Translations under genes and position numbers: made by a program
Assembly (NCBI GenBank): GCA_013400975.1
Contig: WBMZ01006410.1
Coordinates: forward strand, 491,040 to 555,039
Reading direction: 5' to 3'
DNA length: 64,000 nt
Source of the DNA: Atrichornis clamosus
Lineage: Eukaryota; Chordata; Aves; Passeriformes; Menuridae
Notes under the pieces: model-generated
The model's database searches: none
Told to the model about the DNA's origin: nothing
What the model saw: only the letters and a program-made list of their open reading frames with translations
Shown: piece by piece, positions 1 through 12,774 of the stretch
Layout of the letters: every line of letters begins with the position of its first letter
Numbering within the stretch: position 1 is the first letter of the stretch

Positions 1-2604
1 TTGCAAACTGGTATCAGAGTAGGAAAACTGGAAATCTCTCAGGAGAAACCAAACCAGTGCTCTGTTTGGCTGCTAATGTCTGTTCAGGGAACAGAATGGA
101 GCTAGTCTGAGGTAAATTCAGAAGAAAGAAACACAGTCTGAACATGAGTTTTTCAGCCACAACTATTTCTCTCCTCAAATTTTCTCTTAATATATTCCTT
201 TACTTGTTAATACACAGACATCATTGATATACAGGTCTGTTGAGGCATTCTAAATATTTTTATACTAGAATTTACCATTTTAAAATCCAACGTCATGTAT
301 CTCAGGGCTATTTCTACATCAGATTTTTGAAAGAAATTTTGAAAGGTGAATTTGCAACTTGGTTAAAACCTCAGCACTAGCCCTATTTGCCTACATGACA
401 TATTTGAACATCATAATGTCATATAACTCTGAACTACAATGGTAGAAAACTATTGACACAGTTTAAAGTGAGAATAATAATCATTCCAGACTACACATTG
501 CAATGTCAAATGGATAATTCTCTTCTTCTTTCCTCAAAACTGGACTTGGAAAAATGGGTTCAGTATTGGCCATTTAATTTGTCTAGAGTTTTATCACTGA
601 CTTCAGTGAGAGATCATTTGCTGGGACAAATTACATGAACTTAGGCAATAACCTGCCTACTGAATGGCCAGGGTAGTACTTTCTTTGATCATTTTGATAG
701 CTTTATTATTAGCACCTAATTAAAATGAGGTGTTCTACTGACAGACATATCAGGGGTCCTGCTGAAGGAAAAACTCACAGAAATTATGTGCCCTGCACTA
801 CACAAGACTTAAGACTAGATGTCAATAATGATTTCTTCAGGCCTTAAAAAAATTACATCTACCAGTGTGCAACGAAGACTGATTTGAAGAATACCATTTG
901 AGAAGTAAATTCTATTGAACGTGAATAATTATTTAGTTTTCCCCTACAAGAAAGAAACTTCATCAAGAAGGAATGAAATCCCAAGCTTTTTCAATTAAAT
1001 GTTTTAAACTGTGTTTTTACAGTGTTTAACAAACTGGAAAACATGGCAAAGGAGACTGAGCAGTAGGAATTAATATAATTGCCAAAAGCCTTTGTAATAC
1101 TGGCATATTTCAGCAGTAACCCACAATACGGGAATGGTTGAGCAAAATTGGGCCTTGAGTGAAACAGATAAAAAAGAAATATTATAAAACCACAAGAGCA
1201 CTTTCCATGAGGTAGCATCTACTTGCATATTGGAGGACATACTCTAAAAGTTTACTGAAGAAGAAAAGTAAGTCCTAGCAAAAAGTGAAAAAGCTTTTGG
1301 AATCAGAAGTAAAAAAAGACTTCAAAAGGAGAGAAACTATTGCTGGATTGATGCAATCTCTGCCCTTGAGCCTCAGATCAGCAGAACCTGAGAAGGTGTA
1401 GAGCAGAAATATTTCCATGTGTTTAATCTGTTGCACCTTTCCCTGGTCATTCACCATTTGACACTACAGAAGGAAGAACAGTGGTTAGGAGGAGCTTTAG
1501 TCAGATCTTGTCTCTTTGCATGTTCTCATTACCACACATCCTTAACACCAGCTGTTTTTCCTGCAGCTTAATTGTGAAGAGGGAAAAGAAGTAATTCAAG
1601 TAGCACATTATCAGAAGCTCCATCTTTTTTTACATTAGTTTCAGCAGAGAAAAAAAAGCAGCTTAAGTCACTAGGGAAACAGTTTAGCTGGACTTTCCTA
1701 GCACAGCATTTCTTTCTGAAAGTGAGGGAATATTTCACCCTACTTTACATTAACTCTCTTTCCTGGTTTTCAGTTTAATTACCAAACCAAAGATGGTATA
1801 TTAGTACATTCAGCAGATCTTGACTGTCTTACAGTTAACTGCCATAGATATCTACTGCCACTCAACTAATGACAAGCTGCCTAAGTTCCCATGCTTGGCA
1901 GTACCTCTAAGCAATAATGTCTGCTTCCCCAAACCAAAGTTTGATTTTTGCATCTAAACTTGCACTAACATGAACATCATGTTGACATTGGCCTGACATC
2001 GATTGAACACACCATTTCCTTTTCAATCAAGCATGCAGCTTACCAAGCAGGTTATAAGGCATAAAGCTCCAGCAAAATTGTTGAAGTAGAACTGGCTTCT
2101 CACTCTGTCACATGCATGCTATATTTTCTCATCTGTTTTTCACAACTAAAGGAGTGGTAACAAATTGGCAGGAAGGTTGTGTCAATTTGCTCTAGTAAAA
2201 CTGCAAATGGTAAAAATCTATTTAACATTTAATAGAAATTACCAACATCCCTCACTTCTTGAGTGAATGTGGTCTTTGTGCCCCCACAAAAAGTAATAAA
2301 ACAGACTGTTTATAATGGTTGGCAGCAATAACATCCATACCACAGACCTCTACATCCAGCTATTTGGGTTCATGTCAGCCTCTAATATTTTGAGACATCG
2401 ATCCACAGAACAATCTCAGGGTTATGATTTAAAATAAATTGCATTAGGTATGTCTATCCACTTGGCTTGGTACCAGCATATAGCTGTTTTTGAGACCAGG
2501 CTGATGGATCGTGAAGCCAATGAACTTCCAAATGTGGGCTCAGAGACAGTTCAAGTGTCCTCTGAGGAATGTGCCTGTTTAGATGCTCAGACTCAGGCTC
2601 CACA
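1..2604. other. Gene-free AT-rich stretch, nothing recognised
   Basis: I see no gene, RNA gene or recognisable mobile element here. Open frames are 75 codons or shorter and look like chance frames in AT-rich vertebrate DNA. The last 200 bases or so before the LTR are somewhat richer in G and C but match nothing I know. Confidence 0.6.
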
Positions 2605-3186
2605 TGTGGTTTAACCCAAGCAGGCAACCTAGTCCCAAACAGCCACTTGGTCACTCCCCTCAGAGTCAGAGAATTGGAGAATCAAAAAAGGGAAAATTTG
2701 TGAGCTGAGATAAAGACTCTTTAATAGGGAAAGAAAAAGTCATGCATTCAAGCAAAGCAAAACAAGGAATTCACTCACCACTTCCTATGGGGAGGCGGGT
2801 GTTCAGCCATCTCCAGGAAAGCATGGCTCCATCACATGTAACAGTTACTTGAGAAGACAAACACCATCACTCTGAACACCTTCCCCTTCCTCCTTCCCCA
2901 CTCTTAATAGATTGGGCCTGACACAATATGGTATCCCTTTGGTCACTTGGGGTCAGCTGTCCTGGCTGTGTCCCATCCCAATTTCTCCTGTCCCCACAGT
3001 GCTCTCCATGGTGGGGCAGTGTGAGAAGCAGAAAAGGCCTTAACCCTGTGCAAGCACTGCTCAGCAGTACAGAAAACATTTCAGTATTTTCAGTGCTGTT
3101 TTCAGCACAGCTCTGAAAACAACTCTGTCCAAAACCTACCAGCTATTTTCAAGAAAATTAACTCTGCCCAAGCCAAAACCTGCACA
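2605..3186 (+). mobile_element. Old endogenous-retrovirus LTR (solo-LTR-like), diverged
   Basis: This is about 582 bp starting TGTGGTTTAACCC and ending in TGCACA, the TG...CA ends expected of a retroviral LTR. From memory of bird genomes, it follows an abundant avian LTR family in order: a segment with GAGATAAAGACTCTTTAATA near 2707, an AAGCAAAGCAAAACAAGGAA block near 2753, CAGCCATCTCCAGGAAAGCA near 2805, CCCTTTGGTCACTTGGGGTC near 2935, GTGAGAAGCAGAAAAGGCCT at 3021-3040, and GAAAATTAACTCTGCCCAAG near 3153. The region where I would expect a TATA-type promoter (about 2903-2915) has decayed. No primer-binding site, internal retroviral region or second LTR lies beside it, so it is probably a solo LTR left by recombination. 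The 5 bases on either side do not match, so no clean target-site duplication remains. Family name is not assigned; both ends are approximate by a few bases. Confidence 0.75.
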
Positions 3187-3827
3187 CCCTGACAGAGACT
3201 ACAGCAGGCTGTCCATGGGTGTCCATGCTGCTGAGAGGATACTTTGCACAAAAAGCTGCTCTAGAAATCATATTTCCAGAATGATATAAAAATAACCATT
3301 GGGTTTGTCAGACACCAAATAAAATGACTAAGTTAAAAGTACACAGTAAATATCAATTAGAAGTAAAAAAATTGATGACAGCCTATCTGCCTCAGTGGAA
3401 GAACAGTCACAGCCAACATCCTAAATATCATACCTATGGTATATACTTATCTTGACATTGTAGATGGCAGAAAAGGAGCATTCACTGTTGGTAACTCATC
3501 TAAAACTAAAAAGAAAGAAAATCTTCCCTCTGGACATCACCTAACTGAAAGCTTCAGTCTCAAGATCCCTTGAAAAAATAATCTTGTTAAAGGAAAGACA
3601 TTAATGTATTTTACAGGAAATGTCATGTTACTCCTCACTCTTTGGTAGTTCATAGACCACGGCACTGTTTTTACCACCTCATAGATTCTCCACAACGTTA
3701 AGACACGTCAATTTGACTTTACGTTTTTGCGTTAGTTTTTGTTTGGTTTTAGATCCCCATATACATTTTTGTTTCACTGCAATGGCTAAAAACATAGCAA
3801 TGGGAAAAGACATTTAGGATTCTGTTT

Positions 3828-3842
3828 AAAAAAAAAAAAAAA
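3828..3842 (+). repeat. A15 homopolymer
   Basis: Fifteen consecutive A bases. Nothing upstream looks like a retroposed gene or LINE, so this is not treated as a poly(A) tail of an insertion. Confidence 0.9.
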
Positions 3843-6800
3843 GATGATTTTCTGAAGATTAGTGAGATCTGGCTTGAATTTTTGGAAGACTTAACTTTGA
3901 GGTTAACTCACAACAGTCGCAATTCTATTTCAAGCTGATGGAGAAATCATAAACCCAAATTGCTATTACATCTTTCAAAGTACAAGCCAGCACTAACTGC
4001 AGAGAGATTTGTATAGCACATAATAGCAATGGAAGGCAGAGCTGAGAAGAAAATAACTGAAAAATTTTTGCTCATGCATTGTTTCTCAGCTGTCCTGTCC
4101 AAAGGGAACTCAGTAAGAAATACCACAAATAAACTTCCAACACTGTTAGTTACTTTAATTAGTTTGATTCACTGTGTTTTCCCCATGAAATAGCACGGTT
4201 TTTTCTTCCATGAAAATAATTAACTAATCACGAGCAGGCAACAGAATAAAGAAAACCCTCCTAGAAATATTCAAAATAATTACACTTGCAGCTGTATTTA
4301 TGATGGGAAAGTCCATCATTCTGGCACTAATGGTGAATTAAAGCATGAGGAAGGGATTGTAATGGAAGGGTTGTCCATTACTTCTATACAAGGACCTTGT
4401 ACAAAAGCTGACTTGCTGGCAAGAACGAGCATATCTCCCAGCCTCCTCCAATGACTCATGCAATGCCTCAGAGTGTCAAGTTGAATTGCCCTGCCAAGTT
4501 CTTTCATTTTGTTTCTCTGAGAAAAATGAAAACTTAAAAAAGGAGGAACATTCAAAGAAGATGGGGCATATATCAAGGTTCAGCATCATCCCAGTAAAAC
4601 ATTGTCAAGCATCTATAGTGAAGCTCCTATTTGAAATTTAGATAAATAAAAGTTATTGAAATTCCATTAGAAATAGTATTTTAAAGTCATATTCAACAGG
4701 TATGTGCACATGGGAAAACAGTACAGCAAATGTTTTGCAAGCAAACAAATGCAAATAATTCACATTAGTAGAGAGATTTAAAAGTTCTTGTGCATTGTTT
4801 GGGGTTTTTTTCAAAAAAAGTAAATCTAACAAAGTGGAATTTTTTTTTTGTTTGCTATTGATTTTGGGAGACTCCAACTAAATTCACACTTTTTTCATGC
4901 TGAAGTTTTACCAGTGGAGTGGAAGCAGAGGTTAATGTAAAACAGCAGCTGTTACTTAGACATAATTGCATTTCCAGCACAACCAGAGGCTTGATTTAAA
5001 TACTTTTTATAAACCTGTAGAAATCATAAATAATGGAGTTGTTATTGCTTGCACCCCTGAAGCAATTATGTAAAAATGCACGCATACACTGAGATTTCAA
5101 CTAGTTTAAAATATCTGAATCTGTCCTTACAAAGGCCAAGTTCTCATCAGTTTTAAAGGAATTTCATTTGACACGAATATATGCCATGTTATTCCCCCCT
5201 CAATGGCTGCATTCTGCAGAGTGGAAGCAGTAGGTAGGCAGTAGAATTTCTATTCCAACAGCCTAGAAGTCTGTTGGAACACAGACCTTGTTTAATTCAA
5301 AACAAGGTGATATTCGGCAACATATAATTTCACGATTAGCATTTTTGCCCACAGCTTGTGTCATGTTATCACTAATCTTTTCAAACTAGTGAAAATCAGC
5401 TTATGAAAATTCTTCTGTGCTACAAACTGTTTTCTTTAGTCACGATAACCAGGAGGAAATGTACATAAAGGAAGAATATTAAAGATTATTTTTGTCACCT
5501 TTAAATAACAGATTAATACAACTGATTGTTCTCTCCCTGTTCTCTCCAGCACAGGTGTGCACAACTTATTTGATGAATGCAGTCCACAAGTATAGTCTGC
5601 TTAAAGTCTAATAACTGGCATTTGGAATACTGATCAAACTGTAATTCAATGTGAATTTCCTGTGAATATAATCTTTCTGAAGCCAATTCTAAGTAGAGTT
5701 ATATAAAAAAGAAATAAAAAGATAAAAGACAAAATGTATTACTTTAAGGCCAGGTTCTGCCAGTCACAGTCATAGCAAGTAGTACTTTATAATTAAAGTT
5801 CTGATAATGGTAATGAGAAAAGTAGCATTCAAGATCAAATGGAGGGGAGAGCAAAGGAATCAGTCCTTAGTGAACAGGAAAATAGACAGACAATGCCTAA
5901 AAGAATCAAAGATGATATTTACACTGCTAATTCAACATCTTAAGAATGAGATGTATTTTCAGTACTGTAAATAACCAAAAGTTAAGGAAAAAAGAAAATG
6001 GAGCCTCTAAGGGATGGCTACAATAATAAGGTCAGTACTGAAACCAGCCACATCCAGTATTAACCTTGGCATTTAGAAATAACAGGGAATTATTTGGAAT
6101 CTGGCAGATGTTTCCCAGAGAAAACGTATCAAATACTGTAAAGATACTGAGGTGGAGCCAGAACAGGAATGTTTGAAGTCTGACATGAAGTGGCAGACGT
6201 GACAGGGGAGAAAATCAGTTCAGAAAGATCAATTTAAAACATCTTCAGCAATTAAGGGAATGCTAAATGTCATTGTGAAAGCTAATAGAGAACACAACAA
6301 AAGTAAGGATTATGGAGAGCTGTGCCCATCTGATCTAGAATAACTCCTTCATTCTTAACTAACAACCATACTCCAACAACTCACCCCCCAGTCTCAGATG
6401 ACATGTAGCACAGGAGAAGGAAGGAAGGGAATACACAAAAGTAGGAGATCACTCATCTTTTCATGGGCATTGACCAGCACAACCTTCCTGCTGCAGAGGC
6501 CACATCCAATCCTGAATTGAGTATTTATGATTCACAAGCAACACGTTCCCAGTTCTGGAATGAGCTGTATCACAGATGAACAATAGCTGAAATGACAGGC
6601 TTTTCCACATAAATAGTTTATGGTGATATGTATTTCTCAGGTTGGATAAGCTGAGTGCTTTACAGATTGCCACTTTCCTGATATTACACAGACTGAGATT
6701 AAGCTGTATCTCTACTGATACCCTGGACAAGTAGCACACCACTGCCACACAGACCTGCCTGTAACTCCATGGGAAGGTGTGCTGGCTGCTGCCTCTTGCA

Positions 6801-7133
6801 GAGGGCAGCACTCTCACACAGCAAGGAGCTGATTCTGTGGGGAGCCATTTGTTTCTTTTGCTGCCTCCTGAGCTTTCTGAGATGAACTTGGGCTGTAGAA
6901 GAGCATTGACTTTCAGAACAAGTGCTTATTTGCATAGATTTTGATGATACTCAGTGTTACAGGACCATAATGTCTGCGTCTCACATCTGGCAAATAAGAA
7001 ATGACACCAGAAAATATGCAAGTCAGTGGGATCTGGAGATGGAACTCTGGAAGAATGAAAACAGTGGGAACATGATACAGGAACTTGTGAAGCAATGGGA
7101 AAGGAAACAACCCCTTAAAGTGACTTTGGAATG

Positions 7134-7157
7134 CTGACTCTTCTCCTGTAGAGTCAG
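7134..7157. repeat. Perfect 8-bp inverted repeat
   Basis: CTGACTCT and AGAGTCAG are exact reverse complements separated by 8 bases. There is no T-run or gene context to give it a function. Confidence 0.7.
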
Positions 7158-7306
7158 AGAAGTTCTGCACACCTGGTGAGCAGGACAGATCAAGCTTTGG
7201 AAAAATACTGCAAGGAAGCTCAGTCCTAGGGAGCTAATAAATTACAATTCCAGCCTGATCCAAATAAATCTCTAGGGGCAAGTTTCTATTCGCAGATATT
7301 TTTCAA

Positions 7307-7338
7307 ATTATTCAGAGAGCAACATTATTCAGAGAGCA
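7307..7338 (+). repeat. Two-copy 17-bp tandem duplication
   Basis: ATTATTCAGAGAGCA occurs at 7307-7321 and again at 7324-7338, giving a 17-bp period. This is a small local duplication of the replication-slippage type. Confidence 0.85.
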
Positions 7339-7769
7339 GCATCAGCACCAAGGTTCAGCAGTCCTAGCTGTCATGGGAACCAGCACTATGTTGTGGAACT
7401 GCACTATGGCCATGAGGCTTTCAGTCATGCTAGACCAAGTAGTGTTCCTGGCCTTGTGTCAGAGAAAAAAATGGTGGGTGTTGTTTTTACCCTCTAGCAA
7501 TGAATTCATTCCAAGTAAAATGGATTTTACTGCGTGAAAATGAATTCCATATACCAAATTTCTTTCAGGTCAAACTTTTAGGTGAAGCTCATGTCTGCCA
7601 GAAGTCTGCATGTGTTTTCAAACAGCTATTTATAAAAACAAGTTCTTTAGAAAGCGATCAGTACTTGGCTACTTTTGCTCAAGTACAGGCAGGACTTTTG
7701 ATTATTATTACTTTTTCTAAATGCCATTCTGTACACGATGGCTCAATTTTCTTTAACCTTTCATTTTAT

Positions 7770-7800
7770 GACAAGCAATTGTGCACAAGAATTGCTTGTC
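7770..7800. repeat. Perfect 11-bp hairpin
   Basis: GACAAGCAATT (7770-7780) and AATTGCTTGTC (7790-7800) are exact reverse complements with a 9-base loop, GTGCACAAG. The flanks do not extend the stem. It is too short to be a microRNA precursor. Confidence 0.8.
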
Positions 7801-10800
7801 CAACATGAGGTAACTACCCCTTTCCAGGACAAGTCAGCAACTCAGCATCAGCTTGGATCAAGCTGTGTTGATGTTGATTGTCTTTTTTAGCCATGCTTAC
7901 ACAGTATTTTCATACCAGTTCTAACCAGCAGCGGAATGATAAAGATAGTGCAGCAGGTGAGGCATTTACCTAATGAGAGCACCAGACACTGGAGAAATTT
8001 TAACTGAATGATTTTCACTCCTACAGAGAATATTGCCCCTATGTAGGTTTGGGGAAGGTATCTGTCATGAGCAGAAATGAAGAAAAGTACCAGGATCAGT
8101 GAGAAGGAGAGCTTGTCCTTGTGCAGTAATTGCTACCTGACAAAGAAAGAAGCAGGAAACACTCAATGGCATAAGTGTTTTATGGTAAAATTCATTGATC
8201 ATCCAAATACCAGCACTATGAGGAGTATTTTTCAGTTCATAATCTGACAGGTCTTTTCTTTTCTTGTGTGTTTCAGACAACACCACAGATTTAAGTCACT
8301 GGAAGGGTTGTAAAGAGAAAATAGACAAGCAGCCTTTGATGCCATTTGGAATGAACATAAACTTGTCTTCTGGCATCAATGCAGTGGAGATTTTCATGTC
8401 CCCATATGGTTATTCTCCTGGCTGGAGCCTGTAGAGCAGATGCACAACACATGGGAAGGAAAGAAAATTATACTTAGATAATAAAATTAAAGCTGGAAAG
8501 TAAAGGAGAGAATTTCAGGAATCACTAAAGTGAGTACCTCCCGGAACACACTGTTTGGGTTATTTCTTCTTCCAAAAAGAGAAGGAAAAAAAATAACTCC
8601 AACAACCCTCCTGGAAATGGCTTGCTTTATGAAGAGAGCTCTGCTGCCAATGTCCTGCTGCTCTACAGAAATGTATCCATGGAGAAAAGGTTGAGTGCCA
8701 CTTATGTTTTTGTTTTCTCCTGACTCAAAATGGATGGAACACAGATTCTGTTTTCCATTCAAAATACATTAAATCTTCATTTAGGGATACTATTGAACGG
8801 TCATAAGAAGGACAGCTTCTCAGGGAATATCACTTCTTCACTGCCCTCTGACTACAAGCCTGGATTTGACAAGTGCACTTGATAGCAAAAATAGAGTTTC
8901 CAGCTAATAATAAGCTCCAGTAAATACAGCAACTGTGACCTTCCAAAGCTATGTCAGCTGCATATCTATTCTGTACTCAGACCAGGCAACATTATGAGTC
9001 TGTGCAGTGAACCATGTCTCTTTCAAAAGCATCTGTGGATTTTAAGTGATCCCTAAGCATTTTAGAAATGCAAAGCTATTTAAAATTATGAAAGGATTTC
9101 TCTTCACCCTTAATGGTAGATGCTTAACTACTCTTTTTAGCTGCTGAATTCCATCTCAGCCAGAGATATTAGTGAGAAGTCTGTGATTTTATGCACACCA
9201 GTATCCACTTTGGTAAATCAAATTAGACTTTCTTGGTTACCCTGTTATAAGGACACCTGATGGGACACCCGGAGGGCAAATGCCTGATGGTAGTTTCAAG
9301 TACTAGAAAGTGCTAAATAATGAATAAACTATGGGCTGCTTCCATCTGCAAAAATATCCAAATTGCAATTGCCTGAAAGGGAAAGCTTGTGGCACTACCA
9401 ATTAATTTTCATTAGACTTTACTGTGATGCAAAAGCAGTCCCCGAAAATTTTTCGGTGGAGGGCGAGGGGTGGAAGGGGGATTGGTTGGAGAGGGAGGTA
9501 GGGAAGGATGCCCAATTTAAAGATAAATTATCAAGGGTTTATTAAAATATGGGTTAATACAATTGCCCACTTCCTAATTCTCTAGACCTGAATTCAAAGT
9601 AGGTTGCAAAAAAAGCAACTCTGGTAATTTCAGCCTGGTCCCTAGTGGACATTTGTGTTTTATCAAATCATATCACCTAATGAGGCAGTAGTGAGGAGAC
9701 ATACAGATATGGAACAGAAAGCAGGAACATGAGGTCATGACAGAGGTACTTCTGTGGTAATGTACGTGCTGGAGATGACAACTGCACAAATTGCATCAAT
9801 TTTGTGTAAGATAGCACTCCCTTCCTTCCAGTATGATTTGCCAAGAGGTACTCCAATTGAGTTATGAAAAGATGGCACTTCATAGAGCTAGGCAAATAAT
9901 GCATAGGAAGTTATTTTTTCCCTGAATTTAGCTCCCCTTTTACCTCTCTTCTGCTGTCTCCTCCTTGTTTACTTGCAGAATACCTAGTAAACTGTGGTTT
10001 ACGATTCTAACCTTACCACTCTTCAATAATAATACATGAGAAGTAGTGTAAAATGCTTAATTTTCCGGGTTACTCATTAATATTCAAAATGCATCTGACT
10101 GGTCAGGTATGTTCTGACACATCTGTTAACCTCCTTGGGTAGAAAGGTGCATTGGTGGCATTTCTATGGTGACTGAGGTCCTCACAGACACACACACACC
10201 TCCCCCACACCAAATAAGAAGTAAGTGTGAGTTTATTTTCTCTTGCTTTTTCACACAAGGGTGACTAGAAAGGTCAAAGCCCTTGAACCATATAAACAAA
10301 AATATCTCAGGAAGGAATAAGGTTTAAATTCACATATTTCATAACACAATATTATAATTCAGTAATAAAATCATCTCTTGTAGAATATTGTTAAGATTTG
10401 CTTTCTGAGAGTCATAAGTAGTAAAATGCATCAGAATTTTGCTATAGAAAAATAATGTCAATTCCAATAACAGAAATAATACATCTGAAGAGAAAATATC
10501 AACAACCATATTTCAGTCAATGTGCATTATGCATACAGGACAGCAATAAGGTCACATGCTTGTTGAAATACCTGCATTAAACTCTTTTATGAATAGCTCT
10601 TAAAGCCTTGCTGTTTTAAGCTTAGTTTGATTTACAACTAAAGGATATTCTAGAGATAAGAAGGATCTCCAGAGACATGCTGAGAAACTTAAACCTGATT
10701 TAAACACAACCCATGACAAGACAAGACATTGTTTGGGTTCCACCTAATATTTTTATTTCTTCTAGAGCTATGTCTAAATTTCTGAGTGGACATAAAGCAG

Positions 10801-12747
10801 AACAGGCCTAAAATTTAGACAAGATCTCAATGAGGTAAGTCTGGTGAAAGCTTTGGCTCAGTACTCCCCTGCTTCAGAACTTGGGTCCAAATTTCTGAAG
10901 ATATCTTTGCTTAGGTTATCTCATTTAGAAAATTATTTTTATTTGGACATTACTGTGTGAGATGGAATTACATTATCTTCTGCTATGCAATTCAGTCTGT
11001 CTGTAAGCAGACTCCCTGTCTTGTATGCTCATACTAACATATGCAGAGCGTAATCATCATTTTTACCTTCTATGTTACAATCCTTTTGCTTTCTTCCTAA
11101 AACTTCATCTACAGGAAACAGTGCAAAAAAAAGATGAAAAGAGGATGTTGTCAAAATTCAGAAGATGATACAGTAAGCTTTAAAGGAACCGTGTAAAAGA
11201 CTGTCTCTGTATTTGTGCTGTTCGTAGCCCAGAAGCAGCCAGCAAAGAGTTGTACAAAGAAAAGTTCACTCCATTAATGTTTATAATAAAATTCTCATTA
11301 ATCACTGTTCTGCTTGGAAAGCATGAAACAATTCTTCAAGAGCCAGAAAACAACAGAGTCTTCCTGACAGCTCAGCTCCAACTGCCTTGAAAAGCATGGT
11401 CTGGGTCCTAGAATTTGGCAGAGGAGATGATATAATTCAGAAAAAACCATTGTATTGATGGCCACTAATGATCCCAAGCAGACTACTATATTAACAAGGA
11501 GTTGTCCTGGGTAGAGGCTGAGGTCCAGAGTTCAGTTAAACCTATAGAGAGTTGGTAATACATTCTTCCAACTTTTCCAGTCCTAGAATGATCAGATTGC
11601 GTGCTTCCTTGAATGGGAAACATTTGAAACATAATTCAACTTAGTTCAGAATTTCATCGAGTACTCCACTGCATCAATCCTTCCTGGGACCCCAGGGAAT
11701 GAACCATTCTTAGCTGAGAAAAGTGTAATTTCATGATCCTCTCTCACACCCTGTAGTGGTCATGTAGGAATCCTTATTCACACTCCTTGAATAACCTGAA
11801 CCCAGATGTAAGCAATGCCAGAGGCAGCATGATGGGACATGCTGACAACGACTCTCCTTTATTCACCATCTCAAAGGCTTTGACAGCAGAGCTATTTCCT
11901 TACTAGTGCTGAGATCACACCAGCTAGGACAAAATTATCATTCCAGAAATCTGGATTCCTTCTCAAACAACACTTAAATAAGAAAAATCTCTTTATAATA
12001 GCTGGATTAAAACCTGGCAACAGCTGTAAAAACAGCGATGAATTTTGTTTTCAGGGAATGGGAGAAAAACTGTTGCCAACAGTCACTTCTCACATTTCAG
12101 TCCAATGGATCCTGCAGAGGTCTGTATAATTACCTTCCTTTTAATACCACCTAATGAAGTAGATAGAAGCATCTGGGCAGGGAAGTGGGGGAGGACAAAT
12201 TTTTGAGCAGAACCTTTCTAAGTTCTTAAGAAATCATGAAGGCTTTTTTAACTAGTATTTTTACAATACAAAACATAGGACTATTACACCCTGCAACCTA
12301 TACAAAGCAACCTTGCTGCAAGCACAAATTTGGCAAGAAGTAGCCTTGAAAGACAGGCCCTAAATAAAAACATAAATAGAGCTATAATGAGAATAAAATC
12401 TCTGATCCTCAGGGGACTCAGCTTCAATGAAAATTCAATTGTGGAGTAGGAAAGGCTTTAAATTTCCTTGCACTCATTTGCGTTTCAGTACTAAGATTCT
12501 GTCCAAGAATAATCAGCATAAGATACTTCAGAAAATGAAAATTATTTTTAATATATTAATTGTCCTTCTCCTCCTCCTCCATCTAGTATGATTAAAATTA
12601 ATGTTCTACTCAGTCTAATTTCCTGGTCTCAGGATTTAGCTCGTTCTGTTTGTAAGGATTATGATTTTAAACAAAAAAATGGTTTAAATATTTTTTTCTT
12701 AATTTGTGTCTCTGGAGAGAATTTTTTTGTCCCCCTTAAAAGAACAC

Positions 12748-12774
12748 TGTGCACAAGACTGAAGTCTGTGCACA
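12748..12774. repeat. 12-bp inverted repeat with one bulge
   Basis: TGTGCAC (12748-12754), a bulged A, then AGACT pair with AGTCT (12763-12767) and GTGCACA (12768-12774) across a 2-base loop. It is a compact near-palindrome with no visible function. Confidence 0.7.
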
